Shown here: positions 44,593 through 57,543 of the stretch, piece by piece
Layout: every line of letters starts with the position of its first letter
How positions within the stretch are numbered: position 1 is the first letter of the stretch
From: Cannabis sativa
Taxonomy: Eukaryota; Streptophyta; Magnoliopsida; Rosales; Cannabaceae
DNA: 64,000 nt
NCBI RefSeq assembly: GCF_029168945.1
Contig: NC_083602.1
Location: forward strand, 11,467,850-11,531,849
Direction: 5' to 3'
Translations under genes and position numbers: made by a program
Notes under the pieces: model-generated
The model's database searches: none
What the model saw: only the letters and a program-made list of their open reading frames with translations
Told to the model about the DNA's origin: nothing

Positions 44593-44940
44593 CACTACAA
44601 AAAATGGGTCTGTAACGAGGACATGTCATCGTTATTAGTATTTTCGCACAAGAGGGAGAAATTCGCGGTTTTTTTTTTGGGCTAAGCTCCTGTACCGTGG
44701 ACATGTCCTCAGTATTGTTTTACGGTGGATTTTTCTATTTCCTTTTATTTATTAGCTTTTCTTTGTCTTCTCTAAACCCACAAAGTAAAATACCCAAACC
44801 TAAAAAAACTCAGACCAAATCGATGATCCCCAAACCCATATCTGACCAAATTGTTGTCTTTTGTTGTACCTGCATCGCTCGTAGGCGGCATCTTCCTTCA
44901 TCTCTGGCGATGTGGTGACTGGCTAGTGTTCTGTACTAAG
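44593..44940. mobile_element. End of a CACTA-like element
   Basis: It begins CACTACAAAAAATGGGTCTG, followed by subterminal words GAGGACATGTCATCG and GTGGACATGTCCTCAG (halves of the palindrome GAGGACATGTCCTC). The opposite terminus was not found, so the extent is unknown. It may or may not be the left end of the relic at 45640-48600. Confidence 0.5.
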
Positions 44941-45639
44941 CTTTGAGTGTTTATGTTATTTTTTATTTCTGAAATCAGATTCAAAGATAATTATTGAAAT
45001 TGTCAAAGCCCAGTTGCTCAATTCATCTCTTCAGCATCTTGAATCCATTATCAATTGCTTATATCATAGGTGATTGTGGTTCATAAATTGATTGATTCTG
45101 TTTTCCAATTTTAAATAATAATAGTTATGAAGTTTGTGGATTTTTTATTAATTTAGGCTTTAGGTGAGATAAAGTTTGAGGACTACTCTCTTAGACTGTC
45201 TCATATATAATATATAATACTCACTAGTTTATGTATAAATCGATGTATATATCTTGTAATTTAAGTAAGTTGTCTTGTTTGTGCAACTTGTGTGATGCAT
45301 AAATATATGCCTTAAAATCTTATAGTTCTCCAAGCTTGTTGAGTATTGAAACATTGAATTGTGAAAGTTAATTTAGTATTGCTAGAAATATTCAATATAT
45401 GCATCTAGTGTTTTGCACATTTGATTTTTTTTGGATATCAAACAGTGTGTATTTGGGTAAAATTGTTATGCAAATTGTTTTCTTGAAATTATATTATTTA
45501 TTTAGTGTTTATCTAATTTTTATTGGATGACTGCAATAGTTTTTAGTCTGTTAAAAATTTCTCTTTCTCTCTGTTTCTTTCTTTCTTTTTCTTTCTCTGT
45601 TTCCTTATGCTCCCCTTCAAGGGTAAGTCTTCACTGATG

Positions 45640-48600
45640 TCTGTTTGGTTGCTCAAAAGATATGATCTGTTTTGCCTCCTTCAGAATTTTGTAGAACCTC
45701 ATCCTCCTAAGCATATTCTTGCAGAACATACGCCTGATGAGTTACTTGTACTTCTTCATCATCTTCATCCTCATTCTGCTCTTGTTTGACAATATTTTCT
45801 TCTGTTTAAGGGATTAGAATTCTGCCTTTAATTTCTCATTCTCCCTCTATTTCTGAGCGACAATATCAGAAACTTCCATTTTCTTCCTGTCAAACAGTTC
45901 ACACGCCTTGGCAAGGAACCTACAACTTAATAAATAAAGTTAAGGAATATTTATTTTGTCTAACGAATGAAATAATATTTTTTAAGTACTAACATACCCA
46001 ATAGCCCTTACACATCCAGGAAGCTCTGGTGTCCTGAGCGCTTGCATTAGAATATTATTTTAGCCATGGACCTGAACTTGCTCCTCTAATTGAGCCTAGT
46101 ACACATATTCAAGCAATTAGTATATGATTTATCTATATTAACTCATTAGTACCTAATCAATGATTAGTATATACTTACTATCTTATCAGCAATTTTCTTG
46201 TCGTAATCAGTGACAAGTTTTATTTTCTTAGTCTGAGATTTGATCCAAACACGCTGGCGTGGGAGATCCTAAACCTTAAGGTCCTTTTTCATTGTTTAAA
46301 AAATATTAAATGAGTACTATTAATATATTTTGATCCACATTGCTAGAAATTCTTTATATTAATTACTTACCACATCTTCTCTTATGTACACCATTCTGCT
46401 CCGACCACTTTGATGCCTGGATTGGTTTTTCACCGATCATTCCCTTTGTATTTTATTCAGTTCCTACCATGCAAAAAAAAAAAAAACATTACCTATCAGT
46501 AGTTATATTTAAAAGTTTATCTTAGTACAAATATAATTAATACCTGAAATTCAAGAGTTAGACGACTTTTATCAAATTTCAACCAGTCATTTTTGCCAAT
46601 TTTAGGATGCTTTTAGGGACGTCCGCCAACCGTTGCAAATCATTTTCCTCTAATGTGGGGATAATGATGTCCTTGGTCATTCTTTTTTTGAAATCTTTTA
46701 CAAATTTTTTGGGAATGACCATGCAATTATGTTTGAAATCATCCCAAACTATAAAACTCATCTAATTTTAAGGTAAACAAACATGATTACAGTTAACATC
46801 TTAATTAATCAAACACAAATCAAAATTTTAACAAATAACCGCTTACTTGTATATCTTTCCAAATTTTATTTTTAAGTTAAGGGTTGACTTGCTTTCAATT
46901 TTCATAGGACAACCCAATTATCATATGGCATCTAAATCCTCAAGTCGATACTAGCTTTGCATAGTTTTTTCCATAATCTCCTTTATTGTTGACAAGGAGA
47001 GGAAGTCGGTTTTCTTAGTCCATCAAGTGACTAATTTTGTTCATTTCAGTTCTACCTTGTTTAGATATCCCCCTAGAACACTCTACTGCTAGGTCCAAAT
47101 TTGTATCAGAGCTTGAACATGAGTTTGCCATATCTATATTATTAACAAAGATAATATAAAGTTAGCGATAACACAACAACTACATAAAAAGACATGATCA
47201 CAATTATTTGTGTTATGCGTAACACTTTTTCTTTGATATTATGTATTTTTAGTAAACTTTATCTTAATTCTACCAAAATTTTAGCAGCATAACAACTGTA
47301 ATTGGACGTTCCCAAAAATTTTAAGCATGCATAAATCACACGAACAAAACAATAAAAAACCAACAAAATAACATTAATACAAAAATTATCCACCCATCCG
47401 ACAACAGTGCATGTATTCGCAGAACTTACTTCACTATAGTTAAACTTTTAAGATATTCAAACTTAACAAACATGCATATTATTCCACTTACTCGGCCGTA
47501 GTACAATATAATGCAGAACCTACTTCACCATGAATGAATATTTAAGACATTCAAACTCAACTAAGCATTGATAAATAATTAATAATAAAAAGTTAGTGAA
47601 TATACATACCTATAGCAAGCTAAAATCCAATAAACTCCAAAGTATTCAGAACCTTCAAAATTAGCTCACAACCTATAATATAATTAGATACAACAAAATT
47701 AAAATTTTAATTATTTGACTACTTACTAGTTATATCACTTATGAGTAACTAGTTAGTAATAAAAATATATGAAATTGAATAAAGAAAAAGAAAGTAATTA
47801 ATTACTATTTAGTAAATTATATACATAAATTTTAAAAAATTTACATATACATACATATATAATAAATTATATCTCACCCTAACAAAATTTTAAAAACTTC
47901 ATTTCTAACTAATTAAACCTCCTTTTCTCATTCCTATTCACAATATATATACACACAATACAAAATATATATACACACATACTCAACAAAACATAAAATA
48001 CATACATATATACTATATATTAAGGTTTAAATTTTTACCTTATAAGCGCAATCTGGCGACTAATTCCTATAAAAATCTGGCCACTATATACATACACAAC
48101 AACATAATATTGATAAAATGGAAAAATTCCAAAAACAATTATAAAAACTAAAATAAAGCAATGTACATTACTAAAATGAATAAAAATCATAATTATACCT
48201 TAATTGACGTTAAGATTCAATATTTTCTCTACTAGAATATGTGGCAGGGGTTAAAACCACTACTTTTTTTCAATAGCTTCGATTTACAGTGAAATAGGCA
48301 AAAAAAAAACTTTTTGGGTATATAGATTTACATATAAAAAAAAATTGAAGATTTAAAAAAAGGGATAAAATGGTGTAAAACTGGTATAGATATTGAGTTT
48401 TAGGGTTGTGGTTTGCGAGGGTTTTCGTGGTGGTTTCTGGGCTGGTGGTTGCTGTGTGTATCGTGCTGAAGAAGACGGAGTGAGGCTGTTAGGCTAAAGG
48501 GGTTAGATAAATAACCCTATGACCTTGATTATTTGAAAATAACTGATGCCATAGTGTAAAAATTTAACACGTGTCAGCATTATGATAAAATTACACTATA
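45640..48600 (-). pseudogene. Diverged relic of the CACTA element-1 gene family
   Basis: Read on the minus strand it repeats the order of element 1: a terminal region with GACACGTGT and CTATGGCATCAG (about 48600-48520), intron modules (47560-47268), transposase-domain exons (SFIVWDDFKHNC ... MTKDIIIPTLEENDLQRLAD, 46761-46579), then coiled-coil exon sequence (FLAKACELFDRKKMEVSDIV, about 45930-45860) and the acidic spacer (EDEDDEEVQVTHQAYVLQEY, about 45790-45710). Several stops and shifts are present and the Ulp1 exons are absent. The divergence shows an older insertion of a related family. Confidence 0.75.
47268..47560 (-). repeat. CACTA intron module, copy D with a partial duplicate
   Basis: In reverse orientation it keeps GTTATGCTGCTAAAATTTTG and TGCGAATACATGCACTG, then a second copy of the GAACCTACTTCACCATGAAT part at about 47510-47560. 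Confidence 0.75.
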
Positions 48601-49115
48601 TATATGTATATATATGAAAGATAGATGAGATGAATAAATTACACAATATTATATAATATATATATAATATGAAAAAAAAAAAAAGAAGATTATGCACTCA
48701 AAATCTTGACTGTAGAATAGTGAGGATTACTATGACTTGAACAAGATATTATACCTTGGTTCAAAAGCTTATTTCCCCTATTTCTAAGCACTAAGAGAAT
48801 TCTCATGAAAATAGCTTTAGGAATTATCAAGCCTTAGCAATGTATTTTTTTTGTTTTTTTGATAAAAAACTTTGTTCATTCCAAATGAGCACCAAAAATC
48901 TATTTTCACAGTGTTTAAGTGATCACACTTCGAATTCAACACACCACACATCATTTATCTCACATGAATGAGTATTAATCTATTTTGTAAGAACTAAATC
49001 ATCATAGTTTTGAATTCCTTAAATTAAATTGTGTAACAACTCTTTAATTACAATAATTATGTGTGATTAACAAAAGAGTTATTACTAGTGACAACAAATT
49101 GTAATTCCTCTCAAG
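48601..49115. other. AT-rich DNA, nothing recognised
   Basis: Includes a TA-rich microsatellite near 48596-48665. The AAG at 49113-49115 is the left duplication of the next MITE. Confidence 0.5.
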
Positions 49116-49425
49116 CACTACAAAAAATCTTAATTTTAGTCACAACAAAACTTGTGACTAAAAGTGAAAAAATTGTAACTAATTATAAATTATTATATAT
49201 TGTGACTAAAAGGTCCGTGGCTAAATGCATTATTCACAAAAACTATAATTTGTTGTGACTAAATGTATTTTTAGTCACAATACTTGTTGTGACTAAAACT
49301 AAATTAGTTACAACTTGTAACTAAATACTATGTTTTAGTCACCAGTAACAAATTCACATTTAGTCACAAAAAAATTATGTTTTGACTAAAAAGTTGTCAC
49401 TAAAAATAGTAATTTTTTGTAGTGA
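49116..49425. mobile_element. CACTA-type MITE, 310 bp
   Basis: The ends are CACTACAAAAAATCTTAATT and, reversed, CACTACAAAAAATTACTATT, flanked by AAG on both sides (49113-49115, 49426-49428). The interior is made of TTAGTCACAA / TTGTGACTAA words in both directions. Confidence 0.88.
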
Positions 49426-49428
49426 AGT

Positions 49429-52156
49429 TACATCATATAGGTTACAAAGTATAGATTAATAGGATACACATTTATTTACCATATATTTAATATATATTAT
49501 TCACATAATAATATATATTGTTACATTTTAATATAGGTACATATAATATTATTAAATAATATAACACAATTTTACACAAATCTTTAAAATTTTATTTAAG
49601 AGGCTATTTTACCCAACTTTATTGGGCATGTTGATTGTCAACTTTTTTGGGATATTTTTCTCGGGGCAAGATGCAAAATGGCCCTAAATCTAACAATAAA
49701 GTTAATAAATGTCATTTTTTATAAAAAATTAAGAAAATGTCCATTTATTTAAAAATTTGATGATGAAATTACAATTATATCCTTAGATAATAAACCCTAA
49801 TTTTCTACCGCATTCTCATTTTCTTGGAGAACAAACCCTAACTATCTACCCTATGTCATTTTCATGTGTCCAGAGAACTCTCTTTCTTCTCCCTCAGCAC
49901 CAAGACCATCTCGCCTCTACCAGTCCGACCGCCACCCCTTGAGTATTACCACCGCCGATCGTCACCGCCCCTGGCCAATTACCATCGCAGATCGTAACCG
50001 CCTGTCTCCAATTACCATCGCAGATCGTCACCGCTCGTTTCAAGCAATCTGTAAGAACCAAACTCAAAGGTAAGGTATCTTTCAGATCCTTATGGTTACA
50101 TTCAGTGATTTTGATTTTATTTTTCTAGTGACTTTTTACTTTGCCTCAAATTTTTAATGGCCTTACATTTTACAGTACTTAAAACCTAAACCACATTCTC
50201 CCACACAAGTACATAACCATTAAGCCAACGACAAGTAGCTTGTAGGTTATTCTATATACAATACCCTAAAACCAACATGTCTTGTTTAAATTAAAATAAC
50301 TAAGAAAACTATAAGTAATAAGAATCTAAAAAATGAAATGTATTAGAGAAGAGATATAACGAAACCTAGTTTGGTTACTTGATAAGAGCACAAGAGAGTA
50401 TAATTTTCCAGAGCAAAAAGAAAATAATAACAAGAAAAACACAGAAGAAAATCTTCTAATTATTATTTGAAGTATTGTTTGATTTTCGCATATTCTTTGT
50501 ATGAGCACTTGACTATTAGGTATAAATTCATTCTGTTTTAATATGTTTCATTATATTGTTTGATTTTTGCATATACTCTGTATGAGCACTTGACTATTAG
50601 GTATAAATTCATTCTGTTTTAATATGTTTTATATTGTTTGATTTTTGTATATACTCTATATGAGAACTGTATATATGACATTTGTTTTATATTTAGATAC
50701 AATCTTTGTTTCTTTAGTTACTCAACAATAAAATTAACACTAAAAAAAATTAGAGTGTTTAATCATTTAGTTTAGTTTTGACAATTCCCTATCATTTAGT
50801 TTAGTTTAGTGTTGATTGTTCAATTTTAATCACACATTATTTATTTATGTCCAAAAGATAATATTTTCAATTAATTTGATTTGTGACAATATATTAATTA
50901 AGAAATTTATTTTTGTTGTTTTAAATTTTTATGTTAAGTTTGACGCTATATTTTGATGGGAGTTGTTATCCTTTTGTTTGTTTGTTGTTACTTAGTTGTT
51001 CAAGCATGTATTAATGTTGTTTTTCTGTTGTGTTTATGTTGTTAGTTAGCAATTAAAAAAAATCCAAATGCAAGTTAGCGATTTTAATCTCACGTTATAT
51101 ATTTATGTATTCAAAAGATAATATTTTAAATTCATTTGATTTGTGGCAATATATTTAAGAAATTTATTTTTCGTTGTTTTAAATTTTTATTTTGAGTTTA
51201 GGCGCTATATATATATTTTGATGTCTAATTAATTTTCATATTAAAGTAAAGTTATTATATGCTCTTTATTTATTTATTTATTTATTTGTTCAACCAATTT
51301 AAAAATGAGTATCTATTTCATTTTTCATAGGTACATATACTTTTGAGTTAGTGTACAAGTATTTTGTAGTTGCTTTTAGTTTTAGTTTTTTTTTAGATTA
51401 TTAGTTTGTAGCTTTTATTTTTGTTATTCCAATGTGTCGAAATCTATTTAATTTGCATATTAAAGTGGGGTAGTTATTATGTTATTTTATTGTTGTTATT
51501 TAGTTGTCTAAATAATATAAAAATAATAATATGTTTAATTTTTCATGAGTATACGTAAGATTACTTTTGTGTTGTTAATTAGCTGTTTAAACATGTATTA
51601 AGGTTGTGTGTGTGTTGTGAGAACCCAAAAAGTTACTGCAATGTGGTGTTGAAATCTATTTATTTTTGTATTAGGTTGTAGCTTTTATCTTTATTATTAC
51701 AATGTGGTGTTGAAATCTATTTAATTTGCATATTAAAGTGGGGTTGTTATTGTGTTATTTTACTGTTGTTATTTAGTTGTCCAAATAATATAAAAATAAA
51801 AATATATTTAATTTTTCATTAGTATATGTATTAAGATTGTTTTTGTGTTGTTATACAGTTGTTTGTTGGCTGTTAATTAGATGTTTAAACATGTATTAAG
51901 GTTGTGTGTGTTGTGTTTATGTTTTTTTAAGGTTGCTGACAATATTTTGTTCATGTCCAATTTATTTGCATACTTTTTTGCTAATTAGTATTGTTGTGTA
52001 GTTATATTTTTGCTGCCAAATAAAGTTAAAAGTCAATTTTTTTATATATATATTTGAGTTTTTTTTATATTGTTATTTGTTTACTGTTAGCTAATTGTTT
52101 ATTGTTATTAAATGTTTAATTAAGAGAAGAAAAAAAAATACATATGTATGTATATA
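49429..52156. other. AT-rich DNA with several small tandem duplications
   Basis: At 49864-50070 there is an exon-like GC-richer block with three 36-bp units (ATTACCATCGCAGATCGTCA) ending at a good donor (AAAGGTAAGG). It could be the first exon of a decayed gene. At 50474-50665 a unit of about 80 bp (TGTTTGATTTTTGCATATAC) is repeated three times. At 51409-51850 a block of about 180 bp (GAAATCTATTTAATTTGCAT onward) occurs twice, about 270 bp apart. No complete gene is supported. Confidence 0.5.
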
Positions 52157-52723
52157 CTAGGGGATTGTTACGTGCCAAGCCACGTAGTGTTAGTTTTATT
52201 TAATATTTTAGTTTTTTATTTTAATTAATAATTAAAATAGTATAATTATTTGAACGATTTGTTTTATAAAAATAAAATATGTGTCAGTATATTTAGTAAG
52301 TAAAACATAGTTGTGTTATAATAATATATGTTATACAGTCTCACATATATATATTTATCTATACATTTTATCTTTTCTAGGTAATTACAGAAGAGGCAAC
52401 TCATATACAGTCTCACATTTATATTATCTTTTCTAAACATTTTATCTATATTTTTCTTTTTTAAAAAATAAATAAAAAGAATTATTAATATTCTCCCAAA
52501 ATAGTTTTGTTAGAGAGAGATGTGGGTAAGATGGTTTTTTTAATTTAAAAAGAGATTATTAATATTTAAAAGATTGTTTAATTTGTTGGGTTTAATTATT
52601 GGGTTTATTTGTTAACGGGAGATAAAACGTAATCGTTAAATTTAACAGAATATTCTTTTATTTTTAAGTATATTCTGTTAAACCAAGAAATACCGTTAGA
52701 TAGGCACTTTTAATATATAAAGA
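52157..52723 (-). mobile_element. Non-autonomous Helitron, 567 bp
   Basis: On the minus strand it starts TCTTTATATATTAAAAGTGC and ends ATCCCCTAG. Just before the end is a hairpin TACGTG-GCTTGG-CACGTA, about ten bases from CTAG. The flanking bases are A (before TC) and T (after CTAG), so the insertion is between A and T without target duplication, as Helitrons do. No helicase is encoded. Confidence 0.82.
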
Positions 52724-53639
52724 TGTTTAGTTTTCATATGTACATATTTTAATATTATTTTTGGTTTATTTTTAGGTACTTTATAGTTTTTGAATAGTAT
52801 TATAGTAAACAAATATCAAATTAATTTTTATTTTATATTTTAATTGATCATTATCTTAAGTATAATTTTGCATAGATATATTTTGAGTTAATTATGTTTA
52901 AATTATATATATATATATATCAATGTTTGATATTATTGTCTACTTGATTTCTAATTGAGCATATTTTTTTATTAATCATTTTATTTTTTTTAAAAAAATA
53001 TTATTTTAGTGTAATTTTTATATTTTTTTTAGTTTATGTGTTTCAATTTTTTTTGTTTATATTTATTGTATTAAATTTGTAAATATTTTTTATATGTTCA
53101 ATAAGTAGCTCTTGTACGGTGTTGTTGTCTAAATTTTAATTGTGTTAATGCAATGTGTTAATATTTAATAAATTTCTTTTGAAGTTTGATTGTTGTTAAG
53201 TTGTTTTTGTGTTGTTAATTAGTTGTTTTCGCATAACACTTGCATTGAGAAAAGAAAACCCTACACGCCCAAGCTCACTTTGTCTAAACTGCCATGTGGC
53301 AGCCGCAGAGTCATTGCCACATTCTGACGCACGTCAGTAAAAAATTTTACTCTCCCCACTCGCGCGTGAGTCTCACTCTCCTATCCTATTCACATGTGTA
53401 TCTCACTCTCTCCTTTTACACTTGGTATTTATCTCTTCATTGTATTTTTGTAATAAAGAAACTTTATAAATATTATTTTTGTAATTAGTAAAAGTACAAA
53501 TGTTTATTTTTCCTTAGGATGGTATAAATGTTTATTTTGAGTAATTTTAACGTAAAATAGAAATAACCCCTAGCTCAGAGGTATATCTTTTCAATATGGG
53601 TTATCGTATATACAAACAATTTAATTTTATTACATATAA
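52724..53639. other. AT-rich DNA, nothing recognised
   Basis: A GC-richer patch at about 53255-53400 (GCCATGTGGCAGCCGCAGAG) has no supported frame. Confidence 0.5.
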
Positions 53640-54970
53640 AAAATTAATATGATTTCTTTGTTTTAGGAGCAAACAACAATTGTGGAGGAACAAAAATCAC
53701 AGGAGAATATTGAAATGCAGGTATAAAAATAAACATTTAAATTATTTGTGTATATTATGATTTAAGTTTTTGGTATATTTATTTTACACTATGGAATATA
53801 TTTATTCTGTGGTATGATATGTTAAGGAATAGGAAATAAAGAATAAACTCCTGCTACTATAATATTAGATTAAGATTTTGGTATATTTATATAGCTCAGA
53901 GGTATATCTTTTCTATGAGTTATCGTATATACAAGCAATTTAATTTTATTACGTATAAAAAATTACTATGATTTGTTTGTTTTAAGAACAAAAAATACAG
54001 GAGAATAATGAAATGCAAGTATAAAAATGAACATTTAAATTATCTGTGTATATTATAATTCAGGTTTTTTGGTATATTTATTTTATACTATAGTATATAT
54101 TTATTCTGTCATAGGATATATTAAGGAATAAAGAATAAACTCTTGCTACATTAATAATATTATATTAAGTTTGGAGTATATTCATTAATGTATCTCGTTT
54201 CTATGGTTTGTTGTATATACCAACAATATAATTTTATTAAATATTAAAAGTTACAAGAATTGCTTTGATTGTTAGGACCAAACAATAATTGTGGAGGAAC
54301 AAAAAGCACAGGAAAATGTTAAGATGCTGGGATAAAAATGAATATTTAGATCAAAAAGTTTATGATGATTTAAGTTTGGTATATTTATGTTGCACAATGG
54401 TATATATTTATTTTGTGATAAGGTATACTAATTAAGAAATAAGTAAAAAAATAATCAATGGTGGTATATCATTTTAAATTTGTGGTATATTTATTGTGTG
54501 CTAATGTATATTCTTTTTTGACCATGTAAAATTGATCGTATATTAATTTTCCACTATGGTATGTCTATTTGGGTTTGTAGTACATAGATTTTATATGCTA
54601 CGGTTTTTATTTATTTTATGTTGCTTTCAGTAATTATTGAAATATAAAGTTATATACAAATATTTAACAAACTCACTGATTCTTTTTTTATGAACAAATA
54701 TTAAATCCTAAGAGACAACAATCACAAGAAAATGTGGCTGTTGAAAAACAGGTATAAATTTGTTTCTTATATCTAACATTTTCTAAATGTGTTTAGGTCT
54801 AAGACATTTTTCTTCAACAATTAAATTTATTTCTTCATCTTATTTTTTTCATTTTTTTTACTTAAAAAAGAAGTGAAGGGGATATAGTCAAGAACAAGGG
54901 TATAAAAAGGCAAGAAAAAAGAGGACAACTAACAGGTCCCTTGTAGAGAATGAAGAAGAATTAAGATATG
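53640..54970 (+). pseudogene. Four decaying copies of an exon-intron unit encoding an acidic, glutamine-rich spacer
   Basis: Copies of a 54-nt exon lie at about 53668, 53988, 54274 and 54690. They encode EQTTIVEEQKSQENIEMQ, EQKIQENNEMQ (shortened), DQTIIVEEQKAQENVKML and a diverged EQILNPKRQQSQENVAVEKQ. Copy 1 keeps both splice sites (TTTTAG and CAGGTATAAA). In copy 2 the acceptor has moved or been lost. In copy 3 the donor reads GATAAA. Copy 4 lacks a clear acceptor. The introns between them are also similar (GGTATATTTATTTTACACTA), so whole units were duplicated. A basic tail (about 54890-54960) follows. The gene is unrecognised. Confidence 0.55.
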
Positions 54971-55120
54971 ATTACTTTAATGATAATAACTTGTATTTAA
55001 TATTTGATGCGAATTTTAAAACTTTTATAATAGATATTTTAATACTTAAATGTGTCAAATATATATTATAAATTTTTATATATTACACTTTTGAAAAAGT
55101 TAACAGTACGACAATGTTAA

Positions 55121-57378
55121 TGTAACACCCTAACTAACTTAGGCGTATTACGTGATTTTTAAACGTACTGTGCAGCTCGTTGCTAATCAACGAGGTTTAT
55201 GGAAAAACGTGATTAATTAAAATTTTGCTTTTTAATTAAACTTATAAAACAATATTACAAAAGACTCGGGATCCCGATTATAAAATCATTTACAAAAAGA
55301 TTTAACTGATTAACTGTTACATAAAATAAAAGTCGTCTAACGACCAGTTACAAAAATTCAGCCTTGCTGTCCCGAGGATCGTACGCTCCAGGCCTAACCG
55401 CCCCGACATGTACAATCTCATAAGCTCGCTCACGGTCCATCAGCTTTAGCCTTGCCTTTACCTACACATAAACGTAGAACTGTGAGTCGACAGACTCAGT
55501 AAGAAAAGCATAATAATACTCATACATAATTCTAACTGCCGTGTCCAACACGATACTGAGTCCCGCTACTGCCATGTCCAACATGGTACTGAGCCACTAC
55601 TGCCATGTCCAACATGGTACTGAGTTCTGAACGTTCATAGGGACGGTACTATTGACACGTAACAACCTGATCGGTCGAACCGGTCATACTCCGGCTGCTG
55701 GTCATACTCCAGCCTGTACCGACGTGTTACTATATCCTCCTGATCGGTCGAACCGGTCATACTCCGGCTGCTGGTCATACTCCAGCCTGTACCGACGGGA
55801 TACGTCAATAGCACGGAACCACCAACCAAGTGTCAGCCTGATCGGTCAAACCGGTCATACTCCGGCTGCTGGTCATACTCCAGCCTGTACCGACGTGACA
55901 GGGTTGGATGGTTCGAAGCCTATATACATAACTAATGTAATCTAGCAGGCTTCCTACATGCACGCTAAACATGTAATCTACATATGCATACTGTTATACT
56001 AATCTTACCTGGATTCCGAATTCAGGTGTGCCGGTCAACCTGACTGGAACTGAAGCTGAGCGGCGGATTACTGGCTCCTAAACCATAAAAATCACAACGC
56101 TATAAGTGACACGCTAAATCACTTCCCGGGGACTAAAACTAGGAACTAAAAGTTTCCCTATCGATAAAAAGCATGGCAATACCCCCTAAAACATAAAAAC
56201 GAGGAAACACGGGTTCTGAAAAATTAATTTAGGACCCTCATCCGGAATTCCAGATGCACAACCGGAATTCCGGTTCCTCGCAGGCAGCAACATCAAATTA
56301 TCATAACTTGCACAATTCAACCCCAAATCACCTCAAACTTTCCAGACCTGTTCTATACCTTCCCTAGAACATATCCAAGGCATCAAAACAACCCAGAAAC
56401 CTCAAACCCGAAAAATGCCATTGGAGCTCAAGCTTTGAGTTCTAAACTCAAACTTGAGCAAAACCACCTAATCATGCATTTCACTAGCTTAATTCTACTT
56501 AATCAAGCTTATCTAAGCCTCTGAAAACAATTAACAACAACAACAATAACTCAGAAACAGATTCACTATATTTTCTTCCAAAAATCACATTTTTGCATAG
56601 AAAATTCAAAGCTTTGAACAACCTAACTAACATGCTTCAAAACAGCTCAATTAACATCAATTAAACATGATTTAAACCTCAGAAATCAACAATCAAACAC
56701 AGCAATCACAACAGCCACAAAAAGCATGCATTTACTCAACTTTTCACCATTTTTTTTTCAAGAAAACAAAGGAGAACAATTAGGAAATACATACCACAAT
56801 CAAGAGTACCCAAAGCTATGAAGAATCTAGCTAGAAATTGATGGAAAAACCCAGCCTTTGAAACCCCATGCACCAGCCGAAATAGAGAGAGAGAATGAGA
56901 GAGTTCTTTTCAAAATTTTCTATTTTATTTTCTAAGTGTTGAAATGAGAGAAAAAAAATGAATAAATTCCACATATACCATATTATTTCAGCCATCAAAT
57001 AAACACTTAAACCTTTATTTTTCAATTTAATAAAATCACAAAAGACAAAAAGTCATTGGGGCAAAAAGACCATTTTGCCCCTCCACACTAAAATCACATA
57101 AATCATACTAAAGGGGTATTTTTGGGAAATTCTAAATTCCCGGCCATTCCCGACATTCCCAATGTCTAAAACCCGTCCCCAAACTACTAACATACTAAGT
57201 TGTGATTTCTACTGAGCCAAACGCCGAGTTCCAAAATACCGGGCACCGGAATTACAAAATAGGCAAGCTACTGAATAACATAAATAACAGTATAATAAAT
57301 TATTTAAATAACTATAAATAATTTCATAATTAATCATAAACAACTGATAATTTCCAAATTAACTAAGCGGGCTTTACA
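55121..57378 (-). mobile_element. Solo LTR of the gypsy family
   Basis: A single LTR of 2258 bp (minus strand TGTAAAGCCCGC..GGGTGTTACA) is flanked by the 5-bp duplication GTTAA (55116-55120 and 57379-57383). It has the minisatellites of the family at 55540-55905. No internal region remains, so it arose by recombination between the two LTRs of a former full element. Confidence 0.95.
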
Positions 57379-57441
57379 GTTAATTTGGTATATGAATTCT
57401 TATATTAGTTAAAATCAAAGCAAGTGTTTTAATTGTTATAG

Positions 57442-57543
57442 GTACCTAAAGAAATTGGAAAGAGATTGATAAAACCAGGTCCTACTGAACAATCTCCTTA
57501 CACAACTAAATTTGGGTCAGCTAAAGGAGAGGAGCTATACGAC
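57442..57543 (+). pseudogene. Exon-like fragment after the solo LTR
   Basis: After an acceptor-like TTATAG the frame reads VPKEIGKRLIKPGPTEQSPY and continues TTKFGSAKGEELYDQ up to the start of CACTA element 3. The pattern of a basic stretch followed by SPY..FG resembles linker regions of plant Ulp1-domain transposon genes. It probably belonged to the same gene as the repeated exons at 53640-54970, which the solo LTR and element 3 then split. The identification is weak. Confidence 0.35.

Noticed and set aside
49864..50073. Small protein with DRHRP repeats
   Set aside because: The repeats come from a 36-bp minisatellite. It might be a first exon, but no downstream exon is linked, so it is kept only as a remark.
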